In this document: one piece after another, positions 1 to 12,018 of the stretch
Layout: each line of letters starts with the position of its first letter
Numbering within the stretch: the first letter of the stretch is position 1
From: Bondarzewia mesenterica
Taxonomy: Eukaryota; Basidiomycota; Agaricomycetes; Russulales; Bondarzewiaceae
Direction of reading: 5' to 3'
Assembly (NCBI GenBank): GCA_004802705.1
Contig: SGPL01000068.1
Span: forward strand, 25,132 to 89,131
Length of the DNA stretch: 64,000 bases
Program-made: the position numbers and the translations under genes
The notes under the pieces: generated by a model
Databases searched by the model: none
Told to the model about the DNA's origin: nothing
What the model saw: the letters and a program-made list of their open reading frames with translations, nothing else

Positions 1-1372
1 TTTAGGGTGCGCAATGTTCGACGCAAATACAGTCTTATCATTCTCAGGATGGGGATCCAGATTGGGACAGCGGCCATTGGCCTCCTCCTCCTCCCCTCGA
101 TATGCACCCCGAGGATCATGTCGTGAAGTGCGTTCAAGGTGCAGGTTGGACGCCCATCGGCTCTCGTGGCACTCACTCTGCCCAATACCTCGCAACGACG
201 CAGTTTGAGTTGCCCTTCAACTCCGATCTACTCTTCGTCCTCTCTCGTGGCTCTCTTTCGCATGGAATCCTTCGTGTTATTGAGGATGAAAAAAACCAAA
301 CAAGGGATAAAGTAAACGTCACTGTTGATGTGCAGTATTACAGCCGGGAAGCTCTCGCGCGGGCAAGCTTGTGCTCCTTAAAGCGGAACCGAAATCAGCA
401 CGGAATTGGCATTTTCGTATGTGTTATGTAGGGATGAAAGAGACAAGCTTTGAAGCTTCCATTTTCTAGACACCCGAACATCGAGGTGACGACCATGGCA
501 GAGACGAACTCACTTTCGATGTGACTGTCCGTCTGCCTTCTTCTGGAAAAGACAGATCGTTCATCCCCGCCTTCGAGACCGACCTCCAATCGTTTGCACA
601 TGGTTTGGGTGACCTGGAATCAGCCTATTTCTTCGGCTCGATTTCCCTCAAATCGACCAACCTCCCCATCGACGTCGAGGTAGGCTTGATTTATCTGAAA
701 CAATTGCCTTCATCCTGATGGCAATCTCAGTCCGTCTCGGTCAATAATGCGAGGATGTCTACGTCGAACACACCTATCAAGGGCTCGTTCAACATCTCGA
801 CGTCACTGGAGTTGACTACCACTAATGCGATCATTGATGTCGATGCATCCCTCTACAATTTAGACTCTGGTCATCCCACGTCTCTTTATATGACCACAAG
901 TAATAGGTAAGTTATCTTTATCTTTCATACCTCCCATCTCATATATCTTCACAGCCCACTCAAAGCCGACGTCGGCCTGTATCTCGCTGCCAATGCTTCC
1001 ACCTCTGGCTCGTATAAAGTGGAAGCGTCGACATCGAACAGCCCACTTTCTCTCACCAACACCTATTCCCCGCCTGATTCAATCCTTCGGCTCTCGGCAA
1101 AAACATCTAATTCGCCTGCGCGCGTTAAGCTCGCGCCTGCCTATGAAGGCACTTTCCTCGTGAAAACGACGATCTTTAGCCCCACGATTGATCGGGGACG
1201 TGATGTTGAGGATCCAGCTGGTAGGGACAGAACGAGGAGTATCGATGTGAAGAGCATGAAAGGCGGAATGGTTATGGGAACGGCTAGTTGGGAGCCGTCG
1301 AATATTCCGAGGGGCAAGGCCGGGGTAGTTCAGCTTAGGACGTCGAACAGCCCGGCGGCCTTGTATTTTTGA
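1..1372 (+). CDS. TNSP-repeat membrane/surface protein, copy 1 (5' partial)
   Basis: The gene runs in from the left edge. The first visible exon starts near 48 after a ttctcag acceptor, so the N-terminal exon is outside the window. It is a close paralogue of the gene at 4727-6471. Shared blocks include VKCVxGAxWTP, SDLLFxLSRGSLS, REALARAxxCSL and GIGIF, and the exon borders fall in the same places (introns after GIGIF near 411, after PIDVE near 680, and near 907). The second half repeats a short T/S-N-S/T/A-P motif (STNLPI, TSNTPI, TSNSPL, TSNSPA) at beta-strand-like intervals and ends in a TSNSPAALYF strand. I believe this is the basidiomycete DUF7330-type family, but that name is from memory. 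The biochemical role is unknown. By analogy with copy 2, the missing exon probably carries a membrane anchor. Confidence 0.72.
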
Positions 1373-1732
1373 GCAGTTGCCGCCAGTATATGTGCAAGAG
1401 CTTGGGATGTTTGAGGCTCGTGGTCACTGGGAAGACTTAAAGTATTCGCAGGTGGGTTTCGATATCTATCAGTGATTCAAGTACGGTTACAATATATGTA
1501 GTATGCAATGTTCTGTTCTTCACCCTCTATTATTGGTACCCGACTCCGAACCTAACACCATTGTGGTTGTGACCTTTGGTCTATTGAGCGTGGGAATATC
1601 CAGATAAGAGATTGATCAAACATACCGAGTCAGTTCCGAGGCGTAAGTAGTTTCTATAGAGTCCGTAGATAAATTTTTCCCTTACCACCTCACTCTCACT
1701 TGTATCGCTCCCAAAGCACTGAAATAAAGATC
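1373..1732. other. intergenic, upstream of AsnRS
   Basis: This holds the 3' flank of TNSP copy 1 and the promoter of the AsnRS gene. A pyrimidine-rich tract (cctcactctcacttg) lies about 45 nt before the AsnRS start codon. I see no other feature. Confidence 0.5.
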
Positions 1733-4139
1733 ATGTCTACTTACCACGTAGACGAGGCCGCAGGGTCAGACACCACTGGCACTGGCGCCCCGGACGCGCC
1801 CTACCAGTCGATCGCGTTCGCACTCTTCACGCGCGGACAAGACGCCAAAGTGCTCGTCCGAAAAGATGCTGGCGCGCCGTATGACGAACCGACGCAGTCA
1901 GCCCTCAAGAAGGCCAAGAAAGGAGCAGACGGTTTGGAGAAGAAAAAGAAGAAGGCAGAGGAGCTGGCGGAGAGAGAGGCCAAGGCCAAGGGTGCTGAGC
2001 ACGAGCATAGAGAGAAGTTGCTCGAGCAGAGCAAACAGATCAAGCTTTTGGAAGACGAGAATTTGCCTAAGGCAGTCAAGGTACGCTGTCATATTGTGTC
2101 CATCTCAAGGAGCCGAATTTTCTCATCTGGGGTGTCATAGGCAAAAATCGTGAACCTCGCCCCCCTGCGGTCGAAACGCATACGCGTGTTGGGATGGGTG
2201 CATCGCTTGCGTTTTCAAAAAGACATCATCTTCATTGTTCTCCGCGATGGGACTGGCTATCTTCAGGCAGTCCTATCCGGCCAAGTTGTGAGTTCCCAGA
2301 ATCTTACTCCCATTTGTGCAGATCGTTTCGATAGCACGTATATCGACTGCGTCGCGTACAATCGAAGTGTGGAGCAAGAGCATGCTGTAGAGAGTTCGTG
2401 ACTTCACTGCCGCTCGCGTGAGCAGCTTGACCGAGGAATAGTCAAAAATATGTTGTATGCCTTCTTTTGACGTATTGCTGTGCGTGCGGTTCTCAATTGT
2501 AACTTCGGGAGCTCATTGGTCTTTTTTCATTTTGGATCAAGCTGTAGGCTATATAGCCGCCTTTCACCCATTGTGACTGATCCGTATCCAGTCCCATGGT
2601 CCTGATGTGTTTCTTCCATCTAGGCACAAACGTATGATGCGCTTACACTTACGCTCGAGTCGACAGTGGAGCTCGTTGGCACTCTGCAGGAGGTCCCAGA
2701 GGGCAAGACAGCGCCAGGCGGTCATGAGCTATCGGTTGACTATTGGAAAGTCCTTGGTGCAGCACCAGGTGGTGATGACGCATTCACTAACCGACTGAAC
2801 GAGGCGCGTGTTATGCATGCATTCTGTGATTCTTTTCTGTGCTCATACTTGACACCTGTCTGTACAGAAATCTGATCCGTCAATCCAGGCAGATCTTCGA
2901 CATCTTGTCCTGCGTGGCGAGAACGCGTCAAGCGTCCTTCGCCTCCGCGCTGCCCTTTTACGCGCTTTCCGCGACTCGTACGCAGAGCATCACCTACTTG
3001 AAGTCACACCACCATGTCTCGTGCAAACACAAGTTGAGGGCGGCGCGACATTGTTCAAACTCAATTACTATGGACAGCCCGCATTCCTGACTCAGAGTTC
3101 ACAATTGTACCTTGAGACATGTTTGCCGTCGCTGGGCGACGTGTTTTGCGTCCAAGAAAGTTTCCGCGCGGAAACAGGTGAGTGATTCCCGCTCGCGTGA
3201 CTCCTTCGGCTCTCTGATATGCGTTGTAGCCACACCCGTCGCCATTTGAGCGAGTACACTCATCTCGAGGCCGAGTTGGCCTTCATCACGTTTGAGGACC
3301 TGATAAACCACATCGAGACGATCGTATGCTTGACTATTTATCTCAGAGTTCTGAGCGCTAATTCCTCAATCAGATCTGCGAGACTGTCGACCGTCTGCTC
3401 CAGAACGAAGCGACCGCGGCTCTGATCAAGCAGCTCAACCCCTCGTTCCAGGCCCCCGCTCGCCCATTCCTACGCCTTTCCTATGTCGATGCCATCAAAT
3501 GGCTGAACGAGCATAAAATCCAGCATGAAGCCGAAGACGCCGAGGGCAACCCAATCAAAGACGAGCATGGAAACATCAAGATGGTGGATCACGTCGTCGG
3601 GGATGACATTGCCGAGGCTGCAGAGAGACAGATGACGGATATCATCGGGACGCCTGTGTTTTTGTATGGGTTCCCGGCGGAACTTAAGGCGTTCTACATG
3701 CAGAAGATGCCTGGCGGGCCCGGGGAGGGAGGGAAGGTGTTCACGGAGAGCTGTGACTTGTTGATGCCCAACGTTGGTGAGATTGTCGGGGGCTCGATGA
3801 GGATTGCGGACATAGATGAGTTGTTGAAAGCATATGGACGGGAGGGCATCGACCCGGAGCCTTATTATTGGTTCACGGACCAGAGGAAGTACGGGACATG
3901 CCAGCACGGAGGGTATGGACTTGGAGTTGAGGTTTGTGCTTTCTCAAATGTGTATTTTCGATGGGATTGGTTAACATATGATAATGTCCTGGTTTACCTC
4001 AGCGTTTCCTGGCATGGTTGGCCAACAGGTATACTGTGCGGGAATGCTCTCTATACCCAAGGTCAATCTATCCTTAATGCCTCTGCTCCTTCTAGTTAGC
4101 TCATGTTTATTTAGATGGCCGGGGCGTGCGACGCCTTAA
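1733..4139 (+). CDS. DED81: asparaginyl-tRNA synthetase, cytosolic
   Basis: A class II aminoacyl-tRNA synthetase that charges tRNA-Asn in the cytosol. The first exon (1733 to about 2080) gives the eukaryote-specific N-terminal extension with a lysine-rich helix ([20 protein letters not shown]). The OB-fold anticodon-binding domain follows ([36 protein letters not shown]). The catalytic core shows motif 2 with the family's FRAE residues (SFRAETG) near 3160 and motif 3 ([18 protein letters not shown]) near 3910-4030. The final exon is very short: intron 4063-4114 splices CCA-AG to A-TGG, adding WPGRATP and the stop at 4137-4139. That completes the conserved [10 protein letters not shown] tail and confirms the model. 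The start is the ATG at 1733. The product resembles the usual fungal enzyme of about 550-580 residues. It sits between the two TNSP paralogues, all on the same strand. Confidence 0.95.
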
Positions 4140-4726
4140 AGCTCAATCGTCGCCATAGGAGGTTTAGTTTCACAGTTGAGAAGAGATGATGCTGTGGTTA
4201 TGGGTGCGATGTTCAGTCCATTTATCCGTTAGCAGGTTCTCTTGTGACTATTTTTCGTCGGTAGATCAGTAGAAATGTTATAAAAGATGTTGTATTCTGT
4301 TTGTTTGTTTGTTTGTTTGTTTTGACTGGGGACTCTTTTACGTCTTCCTCATCTGAGATGAAATTTGGCTCGGGAAGGTCGCCGGTGACCCGCTGCGCAC
4401 TGTGGTGCGGAGCATGAGTGTGGCTCTATGTAAGTACCGGCACGAACGGGCAGGATCCAGTGACGAAGAGGTGAGCTGTGACTGCGATTCGAGTGAGATA
4501 TCCGCAGCATCTGACCAAACTTTTTCTTTCCATGTCTTTCCATACAGGATGGTAAGCGTGTAGCCGCTGATGCAATCATAACCCCGACCTACGATATCTC
4601 TCGTTATCCGCAGTTGCGCAGTATGCAAAGTGCATTCTCGTCATAGGCAGCACTTCTTGCCCCGTTCTGTTTAAAACTAAGTTGGGTCCCAAAGAATGGG
4701 CTCCCATTTCCCATTCCCACCTTCTC
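4140..4726. other. intergenic between AsnRS and TNSP copy 2
   Basis: The stretch contains a tetranucleotide microsatellite at about 4298-4324 and otherwise no recognisable gene. Short open frames on both strands here have no family signature. Confidence 0.5.
4298..4324. repeat. (GTTT)n microsatellite
   Basis: Six to seven uninterrupted copies of gttt follow the 3' end of the AsnRS gene. Confidence 0.9.
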
Positions 4727-6471
4727 ATGAAAAATACAGTTTCTTTTATTCCTTCGGCGCGCAAAGGCGAGCACTGGCCTCAGAACTACAGTACGACGAT
4801 GGGTGGAGTGCAGGGCTCACCTGCGTCGCCGACTTACCATCAGTCTTGTTGGCGTCCGAATGCAGGGTATCAATCTGAAATTTGTTTCACACCAATACAC
4901 GCTCCCCGCTCGTCCGCGTTCAAACGCTTCGCCAAAGCGTTTGTCTTCACCGCTCTCGCTTTGACTGTGGGAGGAATCCTCTTACACGGTTTCAGGCATC
5001 ATTTGACATGGGCAAGTTCACGTTTTCTTTCTCATTGTTTTAGCCAGCATCTGACTCATCACCGAAATGATCAATGCATTAGGACGAAGACTGGAAGTGG
5101 AATAGGTTCGGTAGCGGGCATTGGCCTTCCCCAACAGAACATGATATACCGACAGAGGATCATGAGCGCCTCGTGAAATGCGTGCGAGGCGCAGACTGGA
5201 CACCCGTCGATGACAGTTCTGCAGTCTTCCCCCTGATGCAATTGGCCACGACGGAGTTCGACCTCCCGTTCTCCTCTGACTTACTTTTCTTTCTCTCCCG
5301 CGGCTCGCTTTCCTATGGCTCAATCCGGGTCCTCGAAGGCGATGAACCGGGAGAAAAGGATAGAGTCACAGTCTCTGTCGACGTCGCGTTCCGCTCCCAT
5401 GAGGCCCTCGCACGTGCCAATGTGTGCTCATTGACGAGTGGGGAGGGGAAGAATGGTATCGGTATTTTCGTAAGTAGCAGTCATTGATTTAACGACGATG
5501 CTTATCAGGGATCTGACTAACTATCGAAAGACACCTCATGACCACTCCCATCGCCCTTGGCAAGACTTGCTCAGGTTCGACGTCACTGTCCGACTCCCTT
5601 CCCCAGGTCCAGATGAGAAAGCATTCAATATTCCCGCCTTTCATACACACTTCTCCAATTTCAAGCATCATTTCGGTGCCCTAGGTTCTGCGTACTCTTT
5701 CGGCACTGTTTTGCTCAAGTCTACCAATGCTCCTGTCGACATTAAGGTCGACACCTTTAGCTTGCCAGTAGGGGTTGGTTCTGACGCATGTTTTTTTCTC
5801 TCAGTCTATCGTCGCAGACCAGGGACACATAGTCACGACGAATGGACGGATCGAAGGTTCCTTCAATACCTCGAGTTCACTTTCTTTAATCACTACGAAC
5901 GGTGCCATCAGCATCGATGCGTCGCTGTTCAATGCGGACTCCGACCGTCCCACTGTCCTTTACACGAGCTCCATCAACGGGTATGTCTTCCTTCGCCGAT
6001 CATTAATCATCCTTTCACATATCCTGCACGCATTACAGCGTTACGAAAGTAAACGTGTCCTTCTATGCGACCGACACCAGCTCCCCGGGCTCCTTCTTTG
6101 TGAATACTAAAACCACCAACAGCCCTATCGACCTCCAAACGACCTACGCGCCGCCCGACTCCATTCTACACCTCTTCGCACACACCACGAATGCGCGGGC
6201 GGATGTCCACCTCCCACCCGCCTACGAGGGGACATTCGTCCTCACGACCACGAACTCGCAGACTTCGATCGAGCAGCGTGAGGGGGTTGAGGATCCCGCT
6301 GGGAAGGGTAGGAAGAGGGTGATTCAAGTGCGCGATGTGGATAAGCGGGGCAGGATGGTGAAAGGAGAGGTCAGGTGGATGTCGGCCGATGCGGATGATG
6401 ATTTGGATGCGGGAGAGAAAGGGGGGATAGTAGTGGGCACTACGAACAGCCCTGCGCGATTGATCGTTTGA
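4727..6471 (+). CDS. TNSP-repeat membrane/surface protein, copy 2
   Basis: A full-length paralogue of the gene at 1-1372. The first exon encodes a basic then hydrophobic segment (FKRFAKAFVFTALALTVGG), read as a signal anchor or transmembrane helix. The second exon starts at 5083 with an acidic/aromatic DEDWKWNRFGSGHWP block matching copy 1. It continues through VKCVRGADWTP, the GIGIF border, a DVTVRLPSPG block, and T-N-S/A/G-P repeats (STNAPVDI, TTNGAI, TTNSPIDL, TTNARADV, TTNSPARLIV). The first intron fits only as GC-AG: the exon ends LTW and then gcaagt. The start is uncertain. ATG 4727 is the first in frame, and ATG 4799 is an alternative that keeps the hydrophobic segment. Function is unknown; the family is possibly DUF7330. 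The tail before the last strand is acidic and poorly conserved with copy 1. Confidence 0.75.
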
Positions 6472-7034
6472 AGATACACGCTGTGGATCTATGTTCGCCT
6501 TTTGCATCACAGATACTTAGCTCACTGTTACAAGGGTTACAAGGGGTATCATGCCCCATTATCTCCTTGACGGACGTCATGGTTTGATATAGATGAAACA
6601 ACAACTTCACTGGGCTGCCTACCATGGAAATGTGCATAAAGACACCTTCAATTTCATTGTCACGACTGATTCGGGTGTACAGCAGAAAATAGTTTCAATA
6701 GGTTTCCGCGGAGACTGTCAACTGTCACTTACAACTCACTGGTAACTGCGGACATCGTCATGCAGATCAACCTACCGTCGACCGATCTTGTTAATGAATG
6801 GAGAAATAATTATGTCCGCATTGGTCGGCGACCACCCTAGACGCACGTCATGTCAACCGTATGTCTCGGAAGGCAGGTCGAGGTTTTGGTGCGATGCTCA
6901 GGACTTGCAATGACAGCCCATATCCCGCGTGAATACTGCTCGATCCGAGAGTTGAATCGTGATGCAAATCATGCTCCGCGGATTTAAATGCAGTACCATA
7001 GCCGTTTTCTCTTGGAGCTCAGGCTCACCCCATT
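6472..7034. other. convergent intergenic region
   Basis: This lies between the 3' ends of TNSP copy 2 (+) and DPH5 (-). I see only non-coding sequence and no repeat or RNA gene. Confidence 0.5.
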
Positions 7035-8267
7035 TCAATCAAATTCGCACCCATAAACGCTCCTCGCGACCTCCTTCCACTTCACCTTATCCACCGCAAA
7101 CGCGTCGGCGTACTCCGCCTCAAGATGATGCAGTCTCTTACCAACAATCACTAGACTGTGCAGCGGCTCGCCGAACACGTCTTTCGGTTGCTGCGCAAGC
7201 TCCTCGAGCGTGCCGCAGACGATACGCTGCGCGTCGCCGCCGCCGACGCGAGAGACGGCGATCGCGAGTGTCGAGTCGGGCAAAAGCGTCCCTCCGCCCC
7301 GCGCAGCTTCGATTTCGATGAGCTGGGAGACAGCAGTGTGGATTGTCATGTAGCGTGGTGGCTCGTATATTTTTCGACCACTACAGGATCGAGTTTCAGT
7401 GTTCGTCAGATGCCCTGGAGTCCATAAAGTTGTGATTGAAAAGACGCACCGCGCCAAATTTTCTTCACTCTGCTCCTTCACCTTGATGTCGAGTAGCACG
7501 AGTGTGTGCATTCCGAGCCTTGCATTCTCCGCGATGCGGTCGTAGAAACTGTCTGGCTTCCACGTGTCCGTGAAGAAGACCAAGGAGACGGTCTGTCCAA
7601 AATTGTAAAGTTGGAGCCCGCAGGCGCCGATGGCGTTCATGATCGACGCATTGTGGATCACGCGAATGGGAATGTGCAGCGCGCGAGCGCGAAGAAGGAT
7701 GTCCGTATGGGTTGTTGCGCTATGATACAAGTCAGTTGTCAATGAAGGAAGATAATCGGGAAATGAGTAAAAGAAATTCTATGCCCCGTGCCATACCACA
7801 AGTCGCATTCCAACGACAAAATTCACCTCCGGGCATGACCGAGTGAAACAGTTACTGCTTGCAAATGAACTCACCCAAAAGGATCGCCGACAACCAAAAG
7901 CGAAACATCCTCCTTGTCGGCGTCACGCAATATCTCGTCACTCTGCGTCTCGACCATGTCGCGGTCAGCAAGTGTGAGTGTCTTTCCGTAAAACTCTTCC
8001 TTCCTTGCGCGTGCGAGTGAGTTCGCGGGACCTCATCGTACCATATAGGATTAAGCCGACTTGCCAGGCGCTCTTTCTGAACCATCAGTATACTCGTGTA
8101 TGCCTCGAGATATACACGTGCAGAGCTTTTTACAGCCTGCAATACATTAGTGTCATTATGTATTGTCATGAAGACGGAGAGAAAAGGAGATAGCTCATGT
8201 GTACCTCCAACCCCCGGATGGTGATATCTTTCTCATCGCACAACCCGAGTCCGATGACATAGAACAT
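7035..8267 (-). CDS. DPH5: diphthine methyl ester synthase (diphthamide biosynthesis)
   Basis: A SAM-dependent methyltransferase that builds the diphthine intermediate on the elongation factor 2 histidine. Reading down the minus strand, the first exon begins [16 protein letters not shown] and continues [18 protein letters not shown]. The next gives [17 protein letters not shown] and LLVVGDPFG. Then come [20 protein letters not shown], the hallmark [52 protein letters not shown] and IYEPPRYMT, followed by a [11 protein letters not shown] tail. All are standard DPH5 blocks in order, and the length is close to the family's roughly 285 residues. One intron (8064-8000) is GC-AG: KERL joins EEFYGK in frame only with a GC donor. 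Another intron interrupts [13 protein letters not shown]. The start is ATG 8267-8265. The gene is divergent from the F-box gene. Confidence 0.95.
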
Positions 8268-9046
8268 GCTGTGTGACCTGAACACGAGTCTGAATCACGA
8301 TTTATGGAAGACCTGAAGAGAGACCGAGGTAGCCCTGGACGTCCGAAGTTAAATAAGACATTGGGCTTCACAAAACAGATATCGAATTGAAAACAAGTTT
8401 CTGCAAGATTTATCTCAACATAGATCGTAGAGGCACGACTCACAGATGAAATATGTGAGAAAGCTTGGGTGCAATGTTCGAATCCTGCGTTTGGCGGATG
8501 GAGACTTATGAGGAGACTGCAAAGAAATAATCTTGCGAAAATGGGAAGAATCTTCGCGCGCCCTGGAGAGATAAGATAAGATGTGATAATGAAGTACGTA
8601 GATCCGTGATGTTCAGTTGTGGTCCGTGTACCTCCGTGTACGTCCGGACACAACAAACAAATTACCGCAAGGTGAGCACCCTCCAATCAGGACTGATTTT
8701 ATAGCAAAAACTGTTTCGCGAGGTGTCGTCTGGTGTCGTTGGCCTGTCTCTCACGAAACCTGACGTGCAGTTCTCGCCAAAATCTCCAAGGGCATAACTT
8801 GATCTTCTAGGTTCCAATCTTCAAGTACTGGGCCAGTGGTTACATCCGCCCTCATCAAAAATCGACGCTTCCAGTCTGATCAAATTTATCACCGGCTCGG
8901 TCTTCTCGGGAGCTCTTGTGGACCTGGTCAGGTCCGAGTGCCTAAGCGCGTAATTTACCCCAGTTGAATCACCAAGTTCTCAAATAAAAATCCCGTCATC
9001 CTCCTGCAATCTTGACCACCACTATCCCCTCTCCCAATTACGAGCG
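8268..9046. promoter_or_regulatory. divergent promoter region DPH5 / F-box gene
   Basis: About 780 nt separate two start codons pointing away from each other. A 163-codon open frame on the minus strand overlaps it but shows no family motif. I see no clear TATA box for either gene. Confidence 0.4.
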
Positions 9047-11489
9047 ATGATATTTCATCCTGAAAAAATTCCCATTGATATTCTCTACCCCATCTTCGAC
9101 CAACTCGATGACCGCCTTGATTTGCATGCAGCCGCCCTGACGAACCGTTGCTTCAACCGCGCTGCAACGCCTCTACTGTATCGGACATTGGATACACGTA
9201 CAAAGTGGGATGATAAATCGGTAAGTAGCCCTTTCCCCTGCGTGCCTGCCATCGGTCGTGCTGTCCAACTCACCAAGAAGCAGTCACCCATCGTGTTGCA
9301 CCCGGCAGTTACGATTTTACAAAAACCTATGCTGGCGCGGTATGTGCGCGAGGTCCGAGAGACAGGTTGAGTGCGCTTCTTCCTTCATCTCTCACATTTC
9401 TCTTCTGTCATCATCGACGCTTTAGTCTTTCATATTTGCCGGTCAATGAGTGACTCTATGCGTACCTTGCCTTGTCAGTAGACGCCCATGGCCGATCGAA
9501 TCAGACTCAAAACAAATCCTACCGGAACCATATCTGACTGATGCTGCACGACTCATGATGCATGATGCATGATGCAGGAGAGGGTGGCTTCTCAGCTGAT
9601 GATTGCTGACTCAATCTGTCCGGTGGTTCTCTCAGGCGCTAATTGATCCATTGTTTCACTGGCAGTTACCTTCTTGCAACTGGTGATTTCTTCAAAAGAA
9701 CGCTCTAACTTATTGCCATTTCTATATGGCGGTCAGAGCTGTCGTTCTGGTCTTCAGAAGAGCATGTCTGATGTGAATACACATTTGAGAGGAGCTTCGT
9801 CTCCCCATCCTAATGGGTATCACGCGAATGCTCACCCTCTATGATGGAATTTTGTTTCGGCTATGATGGCAGCTCGTACTAATCAAGGACCTTGCATCTA
9901 TCATGATGTATGACCTGGATGCATCATACGAGATGCACAGTCTATACCTCGTTTCAAATTTCCAAGGACCTTCCCGTTCCCGTTCCTGGCTATTTGCGCC
10001 TACAATTCCGAAAGTTGTCATTACCATACTGATAATACTTCCCTCGATTAGGCGTCATGCATTCCTCGCATCCAACAATCACAGAAACAGTCTTCGCGGC
10101 CCTTCGTCTATGCACGAACATATATTCTTTTACATGGATTGACGACAATTATTCTTCTGGCGCGCTCTTCATGTCCTTCCTAGAGATCCTAAAAGATCTT
10201 CGCATCCGCTCCTTAACCATCCGGACCTACTCTGACCTCGGTGAACCCGCCTGGGCGGCTCTTAACGACTTCTCAGGACTGCAGAAGATTGCCATATGGT
10301 GCATGGACGGACCGCCACGCGTTTTGCAGGGCTGGGCAGATGCTCTCGGGAGCAGTCTGACAGAACTGGAACTCGGTGTAAGCCACTTATGAATACCAAA
10401 GATACTGATTGTTTATCCTGGATCACTCATCATAGCGCTGCGCCGGCGTCCCCGCCACCATCCTCATCTCTGTCCTCTCTCAACTTCCCCTACTCGAGGA
10501 TCTTCGCCTGAAGGGCGCCCCAAGCGCAGCGATCTCTGACATTCTATCCTATCTGCCGAACCTTCACACGCTCGACACCGAATTTCTTGGTTCTGGCATC
10601 CTTCGGCCGTCCTCCTCATCTGACCCCCTCCCGCGCCTGCGCAAACTGACCGTACGCACAAGCTCCGTCGATCTTCAAGGCCCAAAGCAACTGTGGGCGT
10701 GGCTACACCGGCTCGTCCCGCACTCATCTCTCGAGTCCTTCGTGCTCAACGCGTTCTCGACCCAGGGACAGACCAGCATTCCACGCAACTTCCTTCTCGC
10801 GCTCGCACACATCCACGGCGATACTCTGCGGAGCTTCCTGGTAAACATGACGCAACTCACACTCGAGGACGTCGAGTGCCTCTGCGCGCTGTTCCCGGGG
10901 CTGGAGGCGCTCTCGTGCGCCGTCGCGAGCCCGGACCCGGTGCGCTCCTTCTTTCCCTTCACTCGAACGCTTGTTCCCCTTTTGTATCCTTACGTGAAGA
11001 AAGACCATCTGGCTGACTCGGCGGGCTGGTTATAAATACAGGCCTCAATTGAGCGTGCGATCATCAAAGCAAAAAAAATTGCGCTCACTCAAGCTCCATG
11101 TCCACTGGATCCCAGACATGACTAGCCAGAGCAGCTCGTCCCCGGAAAACGGCCTAAGCTTGAATCTGACGAGCGGTTCGGCGTATCCTTACTCGCCCAA
11201 CTCGCCATCCGTAAAGTTCTGCAAGGCGGATGCGGAGGAGATGATGCGGAGGGAAGGGTCGCACATTCGGATACTCTCAATGGGCCCCCAGCTGTATACG
11301 GTAAGTCGCCTCATGCCTGTTCATCGCATTGTGAGTCCAATATGACTGACCCAATATTGGCGTGATTTTTCTTTTCATCGGTCGTGCAAATAGGGCTCGT
11401 GGGTAAGAAGAGTAAAGGAAGACGGGTCATGCTCGTTGGAGTTTGTAGTCGAGCAAGATCATGCAATAGGCGATAGATGGGTATTTTGA
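9047..11489 (+). CDS. F-box / leucine-rich-like protein
   Basis: The N-terminus has an F-box-like segment, roughly residues 5-45 (KIPIDILYPIFDQL, LHAAALTNRCFNRAATPLLY), as in basidiomycete F-box proteins that recruit substrates to SCF ubiquitin ligases. Downstream exons carry irregular leucine-rich repeats (LRLCTNIYSFTW, LRIRSLTIRTYSDLG, LPLLEDLRLKG, LSYLPNLHTLDTEF, LESFVLNAFS, LEDVECLCALFPGLEALSC). The last exon ends EQDHAIGDRWVF with a stop at 11487-11489. Introns are 9221-9283 and a very long one at 9366-10051 (686 nt, phase 1), which rejoins VREVRETG to VMHSSHPT, with further short introns near 10379, 10943 and 11300. The substrate is unknown. This family is large and fast-evolving in mushrooms. 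Confidence 0.75.
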
Positions 11490-12018
11490 TTTCTCACGAC
11501 AGGTATGAATTTTCTACTTCAATTTAGTAAATACTGTTTGTACGGATGACGGAGGGGACACAAACAACAAGGAATAGCTCTGCTACCGGTACAATCTGGT
11601 TATGTCCGATGCTTTCAGTTTCCAGCCTAATAGCCTAAGAAGCAATAAGACTCTAGCGTTTGGTGTTATATTCCGATGAATAAAGTTGAAATTCACCTGA
11701 CTCACTGCAGATGGCGTAGTCATTATGTCCATTGACTTCCGGCCTAAAAAGACTTGCTGCCCGGAACTGAAGCGAAGAACTCGTCTCGTCGATGCAGGTG
11801 TAGCGAAGCGTTTGTGGAAAGGTAAGCATGCAACAGGAAACGTGCTTACCTGTATGAAGTCGGAAACGATGTGCGATCGGTCGCGTCAATGTCATGCGGT
11901 TGCCGACGATGTAAAACGAAAATCGAATATGCAAGTAAAGAAAGTAATAAAGTGATGATACACACGGCGATGATGCCACATCCCATAAACGCCCCGACGA
12001 GATCCAAGTCTTCTATCA
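11490..12018. other. convergent intergenic region
   Basis: This is the 3' flank of both the F-box gene and LSM4. Minus-strand open frames at 11653-11979 and 11892-12077 show no family signature and overlap the LSM4 3' end, so I do not call them. Confidence 0.45.

Noticed and set aside
8195..8686. 163-codon minus-strand frame between DPH5 and the F-box gene
   Set aside because: It overlaps the DPH5 first exon in another frame and shows no recognised domain.
11653..11979. 108-codon minus-strand frame downstream of LSM4
   Set aside because: No family signature; it most likely reflects LSM4 3' flank.
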